DNA of 64,000 nucleotides. Source: Nocardioides currus (lineage in GTDB: Bacteria; Actinomycetota; Actinomycetes; Propionibacteriales; Nocardioidaceae). The position numbers and the translations under genes are program-made. Of the stretch, positions 1-9,649 are shown piece after piece. The stretch's first letter is position 1, and every line of letters starts with the position of its first letter. The notes beneath the pieces were generated by a model. The model ran no database searches. It was not told the origin of the DNA and saw nothing but the letters and a program-made list of their open reading frames with translations. The DNA lies in NCBI RefSeq assembly GCF_003057875.1, contig NZ_PYXZ01000003.1:186357-250356 (forward strand), written 5' to 3'.

Positions 1-120
1 GGTCACCGCGTCGAGGGCGACGCCTGCGCCGGTGACGCCCAGGCCGACCACGACCAGGTCGACGTGGTCGGGCAGGTCGGCGGTGCCGTGCCCGACGCGC
101 CGCTCGGGCGTGGCGCTCAT
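1..120 (-). CDS. glpD: FAD-dependent glycerol-3-phosphate dehydrogenase-like protein, N-terminus only
   Basis: Only the first 40 codons are present; the gene runs off the left edge. The visible part holds VVVGLGVTGAGVALDA, the glycine-rich FAD-binding Rossmann loop, starting about 20 residues from the ATG as in GlpD-type enzymes. That family oxidises glycerol 3-phosphate to dihydroxyacetone phosphate at the membrane. The ATG overlaps the stop of the upstream TetR gene by four bases (ATGA), so the two are probably one transcript. The lipid-type FAD oxidase and lipid kinase across the divergent promoter fit glycerophospholipid metabolism. Another FAD oxidoreductase cannot be excluded from so short a piece. 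Confidence 0.6.
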   Translation of the reverse strand, partial: MSATPERRVGHGTADLPDHVDLVVVGLGVTGAGVALDAVT

Positions 121-695
121 GGCGCCAGCACCCGGGTGACCACGAGGCGGGCCTCGTCGTAGAGGTCCTCCTCGCTGACCTCGTCGTCGACCATCGTGTG
201 CCCGCTGAGCACGAACCCGTGGGCGGCCAGCACCAGCGAGCGGGCCATCACGACCGGGTCGCCGGTGCGGATGCTCCCGTCGGCCTGGCCCGCGCGGATC
301 GCGTCCTCGATCAGGTCGAGGAGGAGGTCCTGCGAGCGGCCGCGCCGGTTGAGGAGGTAGGGCAGGAGCAGCTCGGGGTCGAGCTCGACGATCCGCACGA
401 ACAGCTCGTTGGACCGCAGGGCGCGGACCGTGTCGAGCACCCGGTCGACGATCCCGGCCTCCGGGTCGCCGGCCGCGACGATGCCCGACCACTCGCGGGT
501 CATCAGGTCGCCCAGCAGCTGGGACATGTCGGACCACGCGCGATAGATCGTCATCCGCGATACGCCGGCCCGACGGGCGACCTCGGTCAGGGTCGTACGA
601 CGCCAGCCGATGTCGAGGAGGCAGTCGCGGGCCGCGTCGAGGTAGGAGGCGAGGGAAGCGATCCTCGCGGCGTCCTTGTTACGAAGTGACGACAT
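117..695 (-). CDS. TetR-family transcriptional regulator
   Basis: A 192-residue protein of normal TetR length. An N-terminal helix-turn-helix spans about residues 17-60 (TLTEVARRAGVSRMTIYRAW), followed by an unrecognisable all-helical ligand domain. The ATG is preceded by TACAGT with a 7-base gap, so the message is probably leaderless. The start lies 17 bases from the divergent GTG of the FAD oxidase, and a palindrome (698-717) covers both promoters, so it probably represses itself and its neighbour. The ligand is not evident; an acyl or glycerol-lipid compound is a guess from context. Confidence 0.93.
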   Translation of the reverse strand: MSSLRNKDAARIASLASYLDAARDCLLDIGWRRTTLTEVARRAGVSRMTIYRAWSDMSQLLGDLMTREWSGIVAAGDPEAGIVDRVLDTVRALRSNELFVRIVELDPELLLPYLLNRRGRSQDLLLDLIEDAIRAGQADGSIRTGDPVVMARSLVLAAHGFVLSGHTMVDDEVSEEDLYDEARLVVTRVLAP

Positions 696-697
696 AT

Positions 698-717
698 GTC
701 ACACTGTAACATGTGAC
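698..717. promoter_or_regulatory. Operator over two face-to-face leaderless promoters
   Basis: Inverted repeat GTCACA-N8-TGTGAC. Within it a plus-strand -10 (CACACT, 700-705) lies 7 bases before GTG 713, and a minus-strand -10 (TACAGT, 708-703) lies 7 bases before ATG 695. The two -10 boxes overlap, so one bound TetR dimer would block both start sites. Confidence 0.6.
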
Positions 718-2281
718 CACCCAGAACGAGATGCACCCACAGCGCTGGGGCGACCCCGCGGCTGCCTCCGCGCTGCCCGAGTCCGCGCGCGGGCTGATCG
801 AGCTCGTCTTCGGCATCGACGAGAAGCCCAGCGCCCAGGGCGCAGTCCCGCCGGAGCCGGTCATCGGCGCCGACGGCGTCGCTGCGCTGGCCGCGGTCGT
901 GGGCGACGAGCACGTGCTGCTCGACGACGCCACGCGCGCCCTGCGCACCCGCGGCAAGTCCACCCCCGACCTCCTGCGGGCGCGAGCCGGCGACCTGGGC
1001 GACGCCCCCGACGTGGTCGTGCGCCCGGCCGACCAGGGGGAGATCGAGCGGCTGCTCGCCGTCGCGGTCGCGCACAACCTCGCGGTCGTCCCCTTCGGTG
1101 GCGGGACGTCGGTCACCGGCGGTCTCGTGGCCGCGCGGGCGGCGTACGACGGCGTGGTCAGCCTGGACCTGGTGCGGATGAAGGCGCTCGTGTCCGTCGA
1201 CCGCGAGTCGATGACGGCGACCCTCGAGCCGGGCCTGCGGGGCCCGGAGGCCGAGGCCCTGCTCTCCGAGCACGGGTTGACGCTCGGGCACTACCCGCAG
1301 TCGTTCCAGTACGCCTCGATCGGCGGCTTCGCCGCGACGCGCTCGAGCGGCCAGTCGAGCGCGGGCTACGGCCGCTTCGACGCGCTGGTCGTCGGGCTGA
1401 GCGTGGTCACGCCCTCGGGCACCATCTCGGCCGGCTCCGCGCCGGCGAGCGCCGCCGGGCCCGACCTGCGGCAGGTCTTCCTCGGCTCCGAGGGCACGCT
1501 CGGCGTCATCACCTCCGTCACGGTGCGCGTGCGCGAGCTGCCGGCTGTCAAGGAGTACGTCGGTTGGCGCTGGCCCTCCTTCGACGCCGGCGCCGCGGCG
1601 ATGCGCACCCTCGCGCAGGCCGGGCTGCTGCCGACCGTCATCCGGCTCTCCGACGAGGCCGAGACCGCGATCAACCTGGCCGACCCGTCGGCCATCGGCC
1701 AGGACAACCCCGGCTGCCTGATGATCACCGGGTTCGAGGGCGCGCCGTCCGCGGTCGCGGCCCGGAGGAGGGCCGTCTCCGCGCTCCTCATCGAGCTCGG
1801 CGGCGTTGACCTCGGCGAGGAGCCGGGGGAGAAGTGGGCGCACGGGCGGTTCGACGCGCCGTACCTCCGCGACTCGCTGCTCGACGTCGGGGTGCTGGTC
1901 GAGACCCTCGAGACGGCGACGTTCTGGTCCAACCGCGCCCGGTTGTACGCCGACGTGAAGGCCGCCCTCGAGACGTCGCTCGGCGAGGGGTCGATCGTGC
2001 TGTGCCACATCTCGCACGTCTACGAGACCGGGTGCTCGCTCTACTTCACGATCGCCGCCAAGGAGCAGGACGACCCGCTGGCGCAGTGGTCCGTCGCCAA
2101 GGCGGCCGCGTCCGACGCGATGATCGCGGCCGGCGCCACCATCACCCACCACCACGCGGTCGGCACCGACCACAAGCCGTGGTTCGCGCAGGAGATCGGA
2201 CCGGTCGGCGTGCAGGTGCTGCGGGCGATCAAGTCGTCCCTCGACCCGGCCGGGGTCCTCAACCCGGGAGTGCTGGTCTGA
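713..2281 (+). CDS. FAD-binding oxidase, alkyl-dihydroxyacetonephosphate synthase-like
   Basis: A 522-residue flavoprotein of the vanillyl-alcohol-oxidase fold. The FAD loop PFGGGTSVTGG is at about residues 127-137, a second FAD-contact region (YPQSFQYASIGGFAATRSSG) near 194-213, and an HHHAVG motif near 478, matching the His-rich active-site loop of alkyl-DHAP synthases. Bacterial homologues are usually called FAD-linked oxidases and their substrates are mostly unknown. GTG 713 is preferred because a -10-like CACACT lies 7 bases upstream; ATG 731 would shorten it by six residues. The stop overlaps the ATG of the lipid kinase by one base, so the two are co-translated. Confidence 0.9.
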   Translation: MTTQNEMHPQRWGDPAAASALPESARGLIELVFGIDEKPSAQGAVPPEPVIGADGVAALAAVVGDEHVLLDDATRALRTRGKSTPDLLRARAGDLGDAPDVVVRPADQGEIERLLAVAVAHNLAVVPFGGGTSVTGGLVAARAAYDGVVSLDLVRMKALVSVDRESMTATLEPGLRGPEAEALLSEHGLTLGHYPQSFQYASIGGFAATRSSGQSSAGYGRFDALVVGLSVVTPSGTISAGSAPASAAGPDLRQVFLGSEGTLGVITSVTVRVRELPAVKEYVGWRWPSFDAGAAAMRTLAQAGLLPTVIRLSDEAETAINLADPSAIGQDNPGCLMITGFEGAPSAVAARRRAVSALLIELGGVDLGEEPGEKWAHGRFDAPYLRDSLLDVGVLVETLETATFWSNRARLYADVKAALETSLGEGSIVLCHISHVYETGCSLYFTIAAKEQDDPLAQWSVAKAAASDAMIAAGATITHHHAVGTDHKPWFAQEIGPVGVQVLRAIKSSLDPAGVLNPGVLV

Positions 2282-3183
2282 TGGACGCCTTCGCCTTCCT
2301 GGTCAACCCCGCGTCCGGCGGCGGCGCCGCGCCCGAGGCGGTCGTCCCGGTGGCCCGGCACCTGCGCGAGGCCGGCGCCTCGGTCGAGGTGACCTACTCG
2401 CCCGGCCCGCACGCCGCCCAGCTCCTGGTGGCCGACGCGGTCGCCCGGGGCGACGTCGTGGTGTCGGTCGGCGGCGACGGGATGCTCTCGTCGGTCGCCG
2501 GCGCGGTGGCCCACCTCGGCGGCACCCTCGGGATCGTCCCGGCCGGCCGCGGCAACGACTTCGCCCGGATGCTCGGCCTGCCCGACGACCCCATCGCCCA
2601 GGCCGACGTCCTCCTCGCCGGTCGCCGATGCACGGTCGACCTGATCGGCTACGGCGCCGCCGACGGCCAGCGCGTCGTGGCTGGCTCCGTCTACGCCGGC
2701 GTCGACGCGCACGCCGCCGACCTCGTCGACCGCTCCCGCTACGTGCCGAAGGTCGCGCAGTATCCCCTCGCCGCGGTGCGGTCGCTGGCGACGTACACCC
2801 CGGCGCTCTACCGCCTCTCGATCGACGGCGACCGGCACGAGCTCGAGGGTGCGACGGTCGTGGTCGCCAACTCCGGGTTCTACGGCAAGGGCATGAAGAT
2901 CGCGCCCGCCGCGTCGCTCGACGACGGGCTGCTCGACGTCGTCGTCATCGGCGCCGGCTCGAAGCGGAGCCTCATCCGGGCGCTGCCCAGCGTGTACGAC
3001 GGCCGCCACGTCGAGCGCCACGAGGTGCACGTCTTCACCGGGCGCGAGATCACGCTGTCCGCGACGTCGCGCCGGCCGGTCCTCGTCGGCGGTGACGGCG
3101 AGAGCCTCGGCGTGCTGCCGTCAGACCCGGCCGCGCCGGTCGCGATCGCGGTGCGGCCCGGCGCGCTGAGCGTCATCTGCTGA
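2281..3183 (+). CDS. Diacylglycerol kinase-family lipid kinase
   Basis: A 300-residue protein with the DAGK catalytic fold: NPASGGG at residues 8-14, the nucleotide-binding VSVGGDGML at about 60-68, and GIVPAGRGNDFAR near 84-96. It should transfer phosphate from ATP to diacylglycerol, sphingoid base or a related lipid at the membrane. The ATG shares a base with the stop of the FAD oxidase. Paired with an alkyl-DHAP-synthase-like enzyme and a GlpD-like gene, a role in unusual (perhaps ether) lipid turnover is plausible but inferred. Its last 11 bases overlap the 3' end of the convergent pirin gene. Confidence 0.93.
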   Translation: MDAFAFLVNPASGGGAAPEAVVPVARHLREAGASVEVTYSPGPHAAQLLVADAVARGDVVVSVGGDGMLSSVAGAVAHLGGTLGIVPAGRGNDFARMLGLPDDPIAQADVLLAGRRCTVDLIGYGAADGQRVVAGSVYAGVDAHAADLVDRSRYVPKVAQYPLAAVRSLATYTPALYRLSIDGDRHELEGATVVVANSGFYGKGMKIAPAASLDDGLLDVVVIGAGSKRSLIRALPSVYDGRHVERHEVHVFTGREITLSATSRRPVLVGGDGESLGVLPSDPAAPVAIAVRPGALSVIC

Positions 3184-3853
3184 ACGACCAGACCACCAGC
3201 TCGGTGTGGTCGGTCGCGGTGAACCGGGCGCCGGGCTCGTCGACGAGGCGTACGGCGTCGCCGACCGTGACGTCCCGGCCGGGGACGAAGCCCGAGCCGA
3301 GCGCGACGAACGCGTGGGCCAGCCCGGCGTCGGGGAGGTCGACCGCCTCGCCCGGCGCGAGCCGCGCGACGGCCAGCTCGGCACCGCGGGTGCCGATGGG
3401 GAGGCCTTGCCCGCCCACCACCTGCGTCAGCCCGGGACCCGGGTCGACGTGCTCGGAGCGCCAGCGCGGCGGCGTACCCCCCTCGTCCGGGGTGATCCAC
3501 GTCTGCAGGAATCGCGTGGGACCGCTGCCCGCGTCCGCCACCTCCGCGTGCCGGATGCCCGACCCGGCGCTCATCACCTGGACGTCGCCGGGGCGCAGCT
3601 CCTCGGTGTGGCCGGTGCTGTCGGTGTGCAGGAGGACGCCGTCCAGGACCCAGGTGACGATCTCGAGGTCGGCGTGCGGGTGGTCGGGGTAGCCACCGCC
3701 GGGGCGGAGCAGGTCGTCGTTGTGGCAGATCATCGGGCCGAACCCGAGGTTGGCCGGGTCGTAGTGCGGCCCGAACGAGAAGGAATGGCGCGTCAACCGG
3801 TCGTCCAGGCTTGTGGAAAACCTCTCCGATCCCGCGTACACGACGATGCCCAT
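3173..3853 (-). CDS. Pirin-family bicupin protein
   Basis: A 226-residue pirin, slightly shorter than typical. The first cupin has the metal-binding pattern in HPHADLEIVTWVLDG (about residues 58-72), with further ligands in GIRHAE. Family members are Fe-binding cupins, some with quercetin dioxygenase activity and some acting as redox-sensing cofactors; which applies here is not visible. ATG 3853 (MGIVVYAG) is chosen because it begins the family's conserved N-terminal strand. An open frame continues upstream through the tandem repeat only because that repeat lacks reverse-strand stops. It is divergent from the GH1 gene by 18 bases. Confidence 0.9.
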   Translation of the reverse strand: MGIVVYAGSERFSTSLDDRLTRHSFSFGPHYDPANLGFGPMICHNDDLLRPGGGYPDHPHADLEIVTWVLDGVLLHTDSTGHTEELRPGDVQVMSAGSGIRHAEVADAGSGPTRFLQTWITPDEGGTPPRWRSEHVDPGPGLTQVVGGQGLPIGTRGAELAVARLAPGEAVDLPDAGLAHAFVALGSGFVPGRDVTVGDAVRLVDEPGARFTATDHTELVVWSFSR

Positions 3854-3858
3854 GGCGC

Positions 3859-3871
3859 TATCTTCGCGAAC

Positions 3872-3874
<3 letters not shown>
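3859..3874 (+). promoter_or_regulatory. Leaderless-type -10 for the first GH1 gene
   Basis: TATCTT (3859-3864) followed by 7 bases and GTG 3872. The short gap leaves no room for a ribosome-binding site. Confidence 0.5.
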
Positions 3875-5205
<1,331 letters not shown>

Positions 5206-5218
<13 letters not shown>

Positions 5219-5858
5219 ACCCGGTGCCGAGTCGGCGTGAACCCGGTGCCGAGTCGGCGTGAACCCGGTGCCGAGTCGGCGTGAACCCGGTGCCGAGTCG
5301 GCGTGAACCCGGTGCCGAGTCGGCGTGAACCCGGTGCCGAGTCGGCGTGAACCCGGTGCCGAGTCGGCGTGAACCCGGTGCCGAGTCGGCGTGAACCCGG
5401 TGCCGAGTCGGCGTGAACCCGGTGCCGAGTCGGCGTGAACCCGGTGCCGAGTCGGCGTGAACCCGGTGCCGAGTCGGCGTGAACCCGGTGCCGAGTCGGC
5501 GTGAACCCGGTGCCGAGTCGGCGTGAACCCGGTGCCGAGTCGGCGTGAACCCGGTGCCGAGTCGGCGTGAACCCGGTGCCGAGTCGGCGTGAACCCGGTG
5601 CCGAGTCGGCGTGAACCCGGTGCCGAGTCGGCGTGAACCCGGTGCCGAGTCGGCGTGAACCCGGTGCCGAGTCGGCGTGAACCCGGTGCCGAGTCGGCGT
5701 GAACCCGGTGCCGAGTCGGCGTGAACCCGGTGCCGAGTCGGCGTGAACCCGGTGCCGAGTCGGCGTGAACCCGGTGCCGAGTCGGCGTGAACCCGGTGCC
5801 GAGTCGGCGTGAACCCGGTGCCGAGTCGGCGTGAACGCGGTGCCGAGTCGGCGTGAAC
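5206..5858. repeat. Tandem array, 22-bp unit, about 30 copies
   Basis: The core CGAGTCGGCGTGAAC recurs every 22 bases from 5206 to 5844 (29 exact periods, 30 cores). Apart from one variant unit near 5837 (GCGG for CCGG) the visible copies are identical. Each unit contains the near-palindrome GCCGA-G-TCGGC. Because 22 is not a multiple of three, each forward frame meets a TGA every 66 bases, while the reverse strand has no stop and gives spurious long frames. The array fills the 0.67-kb gap between the GH1 gene and the sulfotransferase. I see no gene in it. Confidence 0.97.
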
Positions 5859-5881
5859 GTCGTGGCACCGTCGCCGGTCGA

Positions 5882-5897
5882 TAGGCTGCGGACCATG
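5882..5897 (+). promoter_or_regulatory. Leaderless-type -10 for the sulfotransferase gene
   Basis: TAGGCT (5882-5887), 7 bases, then ATG 5895, just beyond the last repeat unit. Confidence 0.5.
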
Positions 5898-6950
5898 TCG
5901 AGTCGCCGGGTCGTGTTCGTGGTCGGGTCGGGTCGCAGCGGCACCAGCACCATGAGCGGGACCCTCCAGACGCTGGGGATGCACGTCCCGCAGCCCGAGG
6001 TCGCGGCCGACTCCACCAACCCGAAGGGCTTCGGCGAGCCGCAGTGGGTCGTCGACCTGCACCAGGAGCTGCTCGCCCGCACCGGCGTCCAGGTCTCCGA
6101 CGCCCGGCCCCGCGCCTGGCTCGACGCGGGGAAGATCAGCGGGGACCACGCGACCCGCGACCGGGTCACCGCGTGGCTGGAGACGCAGTTCGCCGAGTCG
6201 GACGAGCTGGTCATCAAGGACCCGCGCGCGGCGTGGTTCATGGGCCTGTGGCGCGCGTGCGCCGACCGCTGCGACGCCACGTCGTCGTACGTCACGATGC
6301 TGCGCCCCGTCACCGAGGTGATCGGGTCGAAGCAGAAGTACTACGCCCAACGCACCGGCGACGTCACCCGCGCCGCCGCCTGGGTCAACATGATGCTCCA
6401 CACTGAGCGGGCCACCCGCGGCGAGGCACGGCGGTTCGTGAGGTACGCCGACCTGCTGGCCGACTGGACGCAGCCGGTGTTCGCTCTGGGCGAGGCCTTC
6501 GACCTGACGGCGGTGAAGACGGCGATGGCCAACGACATCGCGCAGGTCCACCGGTTCATCGACCCGTCGCTGCGTCGCGTCACCCTGACCTGGGACGACG
6601 TGCAGGTGCCCGCCTCGCTGCGCGACCTCGCCGAGGAGACCTGGCAGACCCTCGACGGCCTCGCCGACGAGGACGGCGACACCTCGGAGGCGCACGCGCG
6701 GTGCGACCGGCTGCGCGTGGCCTACGACGAGATGTACGCCGATGCGGAGGCGTTCGCCCACTCGACCACGCTCGCCGCACGCCGCGAGGGCGCGGCGACC
6801 ACGCGCCGCGAGCTGGAGCAGGCGGGCGCCCGACCCGGTGGCGGCCCGGGTGCCGGCCGGGGCGCCGACCGCGTCCCCCACTCCGTCCGCGCGCTCGTGC
6901 CCGAGGGCGCGCGCCGAGGCCTGCGCAAGGCGCTGGGCCGGGAGCGGTGA
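5895..6950 (+). CDS. Sulfotransferase-family protein
   Basis: 351 residues. VVGSGRSGTSTMSGTL (about residues 10-25) is the 5'-phosphosulfate-binding loop of PAPS-dependent sulfotransferases, and VIKDPRAAWFMGLW (about 109-122) resembles the region after the 3'-phosphate site. The last ~50 residues are Arg/Gly/Pro-rich and probably disordered. It starts an apparent operon with three glycosyltransferases, so the likely acceptor is a surface glycan or glycolipid. ATG 5895 is chosen for the promoter at 5882 and because it directly precedes the P-loop strand. Bacterial members of this family often have unknown acceptors. Confidence 0.82.
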   Translation: MSSRRVVFVVGSGRSGTSTMSGTLQTLGMHVPQPEVAADSTNPKGFGEPQWVVDLHQELLARTGVQVSDARPRAWLDAGKISGDHATRDRVTAWLETQFAESDELVIKDPRAAWFMGLWRACADRCDATSSYVTMLRPVTEVIGSKQKYYAQRTGDVTRAAAWVNMMLHTERATRGEARRFVRYADLLADWTQPVFALGEAFDLTAVKTAMANDIAQVHRFIDPSLRRVTLTWDDVQVPASLRDLAEETWQTLDGLADEDGDTSEAHARCDRLRVAYDEMYADAEAFAHSTTLAARREGAATTRRELEQAGARPGGGPGAGRGADRVPHSVRALVPEGARRGLRKALGRER

Positions 6951-6953
6951 GCG

Positions 6954-7907
6954 GTGCCTGACATCCCCTCGCTCGAGGGCCTGCCCGACTACGACGTCAC
7001 CTGGCCCTGGACCGACGGCCGGACCCTGGCCCCGGGCCTGACCTGCGTCTTCCGGGTGCGCAACGAGGCGCGCAACCTGCCGTGGGTGCTGCCGCCGATC
7101 CTCGGCGCCGTGCAGCACGTGCTGCTGGTCGACAACGGCTCGGACGACGACACCCTCGAGGTCGCACGCCGGATCGCCGACGAGTGCGGGGCCGCCGACC
7201 GGTTCACCGGCATCAGTTATCCGCACGCGGTCGCCCGCGCCGGCGGCGAGCATCTCGCCACCCCGGCCACCAGCGTCCACTCGCTGACGCACTTCTACAA
7301 CTGGTGCTTCTCCCACGTCACCACGACCTACTCGATGAAGTGGGACGGCGACATGGTGCTCACGCCGGAGGGCGCCGGCATCCTGCGCGACCTGTCGTGG
7401 CAGCTCGAGTCGACACGGACGATCGTCGCGATGCCGCGCCACCCGCTGACCGTCGTCGACGAGTCGACCGGATGGCTGGACCTGTCGCTGCGCTTCCTCG
7501 AACCGTGGGTCTACCCGATGGGTCCGGAGTTCACGTTCGTGAAGGCCTTCGACTGGGAGCTGCGGGAGTATCCGCCCGCCACCGAGCGGCTGGTCCTCCA
7601 GCAGGGGCTCTGCGTGGAGGTCAAGTGGCTCGACGCCGACGAGTACGCCCACTGGCGCCGCGAGGGCGTGGACTTCACCAACACCCGCCTCTACCGCAAG
7701 CTGCGTGAGTTCGAGGTCGACGAGGCGATCCGCTCGGGTCGCCCCGAGGAGCTGGGCGGACTGGTCCGCGTCGACGCCCCGCCCGACGTCCACATCATCG
7801 ACCACGTCACCCGGACCTGGCTGCGTCAGCAGCCGCGGCCCCTCGTCACGCACTCACTGCCCGCGTCCCTGCGGGAACGGGCTCCTCGATCAGGAGCTCC
7901 CTCGTGA
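6954..7907 (+). CDS. Family 2 glycosyltransferase
   Basis: 317 residues. A GT-A fold is indicated by CVFRVRNEARNL near the start, VLLVDNGSDDDT (about 57-68) and a DGD metal site at residues 131-133 (MKWDGDM). It should transfer a sugar from a nucleotide donor to an unknown acceptor. No membrane segments are visible. GTG 6954 begins four bases after the sulfotransferase stop, and the 3' end overlaps the next glycosyltransferase by four bases, so the cluster is translated together. Confidence 0.87.
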   Translation: MPDIPSLEGLPDYDVTWPWTDGRTLAPGLTCVFRVRNEARNLPWVLPPILGAVQHVLLVDNGSDDDTLEVARRIADECGAADRFTGISYPHAVARAGGEHLATPATSVHSLTHFYNWCFSHVTTTYSMKWDGDMVLTPEGAGILRDLSWQLESTRTIVAMPRHPLTVVDESTGWLDLSLRFLEPWVYPMGPEFTFVKAFDWELREYPPATERLVLQQGLCVEVKWLDADEYAHWRREGVDFTNTRLYRKLREFEVDEAIRSGRPEELGGLVRVDAPPDVHIIDHVTRTWLRQQPRPLVTHSLPASLRERAPRSGAPS

Positions 7908-9649
7908 CTCATCCCCTCGATGGCTTCACCTCCCCCGAGCCCCTCCTCGTCGTCGGCGACGACCAGGCGGCCGCCGCGCAGGCCCCGGCCGGGGCCACGT
8001 TCACGACCATCGCAGCGGCCACCGACATCGGCCGCGGCTGGAAGAGCGTCCTGTGGATGACGACCGACCGGGCGTCGCTCCGGCAGCGAGCCTCCGCCCT
8101 GCCGCGGCTCGGCCAGGTGCGGGTCGTCGCCGTCTGGCTGACCGAGTCGACCACCCCGCTCGTCGTCCACCCCCGACCGGAGTGGTCCGCGATCACCAGC
8201 CTGATGGCGCGCGAGGCCGGCCGGGGCGTGCTGACCGTGCTCCGCTTCGCCGCCCCCGTCCCCGCCCACCAGGTGCTCATCGAGTGCGCCCGGCAGGCCG
8301 CCGACGGTGACCGCGGCCACGGCGGGCTCGTGGTGGGCTACGCGGGGCGCGACGCCGCCCCCGGGCTCGACGTCCGCGCGCCGTCCTTCGACCACGCGGG
8401 CGACGCGGGCGACCCGGAGCGCGACGTACCCCCGGACGTGGTGGTCTCGAGGCTCGGCGCTGGCGCGCCTCGCACCTCGACCAGCGAGGGGGCCGGTGAG
8501 CCCGCGGTCCACACCGTCATCGACCGAGCGCCCCTCGTCGTCACCGACCCCGGGCTGGAGCCGGTCGACGAGCAGGTGGTCAACCCCCGCGGCTGGCGCA
8601 AGGAGTGGGACGAGCCGGTCCGCCGCCTCGCCCCTGACCAGCCCCTGACCGAGCGCGCGATCGCCGACCTCCGCGCTGTCCAGGGCCTCGACGTCGACCT
8701 GGGCACCGCCGACCCGCGCACCGTCGCCGGGCTCGCGATGGCGGGGGTCCCGCTGCGCGCGACCGGCACCAACCCGCGGTTGAGCGACGCGCTGACCGCT
8801 GCCCTGGGCCGCACGGTCGACCTCGACGACCCCCTCGCCCGCGAGCAGCACAGCGTCACCACCCGGCGCGCCGCGCTCGACACGCACTCGACGCTCGCCT
8901 GGCGCCGCGGCCTCGCGCAGCGAGCAGGCGTGCGGTTCGTCGCGCAGCCCAGGGTCAGCGTCCTGCTCGCCACGATGCGGCCCCACCAGATGGACTTCGC
9001 CCTGCGCCAGATCGCCCGCCAGCGCGACGTCGAGCTCCAGGTCGTCCTCGGCACCCACGGCTGGACGGTCGACGAGGACGAGGTCCGCGCCAGGCTCGGG
9101 GGGCACGACGTCGTCGTACGACCCCACGACACGGACGCCTTCTTCGGCGACGTGCTCGACGACGCGGCCACCGTGGCCGACGGCGACGTGCTGCTCAAGG
9201 TCGACGACGACGACTGGTACTCGCCGTACGCGATCGGGGACCTGCTCCGCGCGCGCCGCTACACCGGCGCCGACGTCGTCGGCATGCCCAGCGAGTTCGT
9301 CTTCCTCGAGGAGCTCGGCGTCACGGCGCGCCGCAACCACCCGACCGAGATCCACAACCGTTTCGTCGCCGGCGGCACGATCATGATCGACCGCCAGCTG
9401 CTGCGCAGCGTGGGCGGCTTCCGGCGCGTGCGCCGCTTCGTCGACGCCCAGCTCCTCAACGCGGTCGAGGCGGCCGGCGGCCGGATCTACCGCACCCACG
9501 GCCTGGGCTACGTCCTCCGGCGTACGGCGAGCGGGCACACCTGGCAGTCGGACCCGGAGTCCTTCCGGACCCCCGCGATCCTCGAGCGCGAGTGGCCGGG
9601 CTTCCACCCGCCGGCGGAGCTCGTGATCGAGGACGGGGACCGGCCATGA
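7904..9649 (+). CDS. Glycosyltransferase with C-terminal GT2 domain
   Basis: 581 residues. The first ~340 residues have no domain I recognise. A GT2 domain starts near 347 (RVSVLLATMRPHQMDFALRQ) and has the metal-binding run DDDD at 434-437 (LKVDDDDWYS). Residues ~180-196 (SRLGAGAPRTSTSEGAG) are encoded by a copy of an interspersed palindromic repeat (8441-8490), so part of the N-terminal region is probably inserted sequence. GTG overlaps the upstream stop and TGA overlaps the next ATG. Likely a glycan polymerase or side-chain transferase. Confidence 0.84.
   Translation: MTHPLDGFTSPEPLLVVGDDQAAAAQAPAGATFTTIAAATDIGRGWKSVLWMTTDRASLRQRASALPRLGQVRVVAVWLTESTTPLVVHPRPEWSAITSLMAREAGRGVLTVLRFAAPVPAHQVLIECARQAADGDRGHGGLVVGYAGRDAAPGLDVRAPSFDHAGDAGDPERDVPPDVVVSRLGAGAPRTSTSEGAGEPAVHTVIDRAPLVVTDPGLEPVDEQVVNPRGWRKEWDEPVRRLAPDQPLTERAIADLRAVQGLDVDLGTADPRTVAGLAMAGVPLRATGTNPRLSDALTAALGRTVDLDDPLAREQHSVTTRRAALDTHSTLAWRRGLAQRAGVRFVAQPRVSVLLATMRPHQMDFALRQIARQRDVELQVVLGTHGWTVDEDEVRARLGGHDVVVRPHDTDAFFGDVLDDAATVADGDVLLKVDDDDWYSPYAIGDLLRARRYTGADVVGMPSEFVFLEELGVTARRNHPTEIHNRFVAGGTIMIDRQLLRSVGGFRRVRRFVDAQLLNAVEAAGGRIYRTHGLGYVLRRTASGHTWQSDPESFRTPAILEREWPGFHPPAELVIEDGDRP
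8441..8490. repeat. Interspersed palindromic repeat inside a glycosyltransferase gene
   Basis: GTGGTCTCGAGGCTCG at the left and CTCGCACCTCGACCA at the right can pair (GTGGTCTCGAGG against CCTCGACCAC). The same ends are found at 56880-56916 and 58646-58676. It is read in frame here. Confidence 0.6.
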
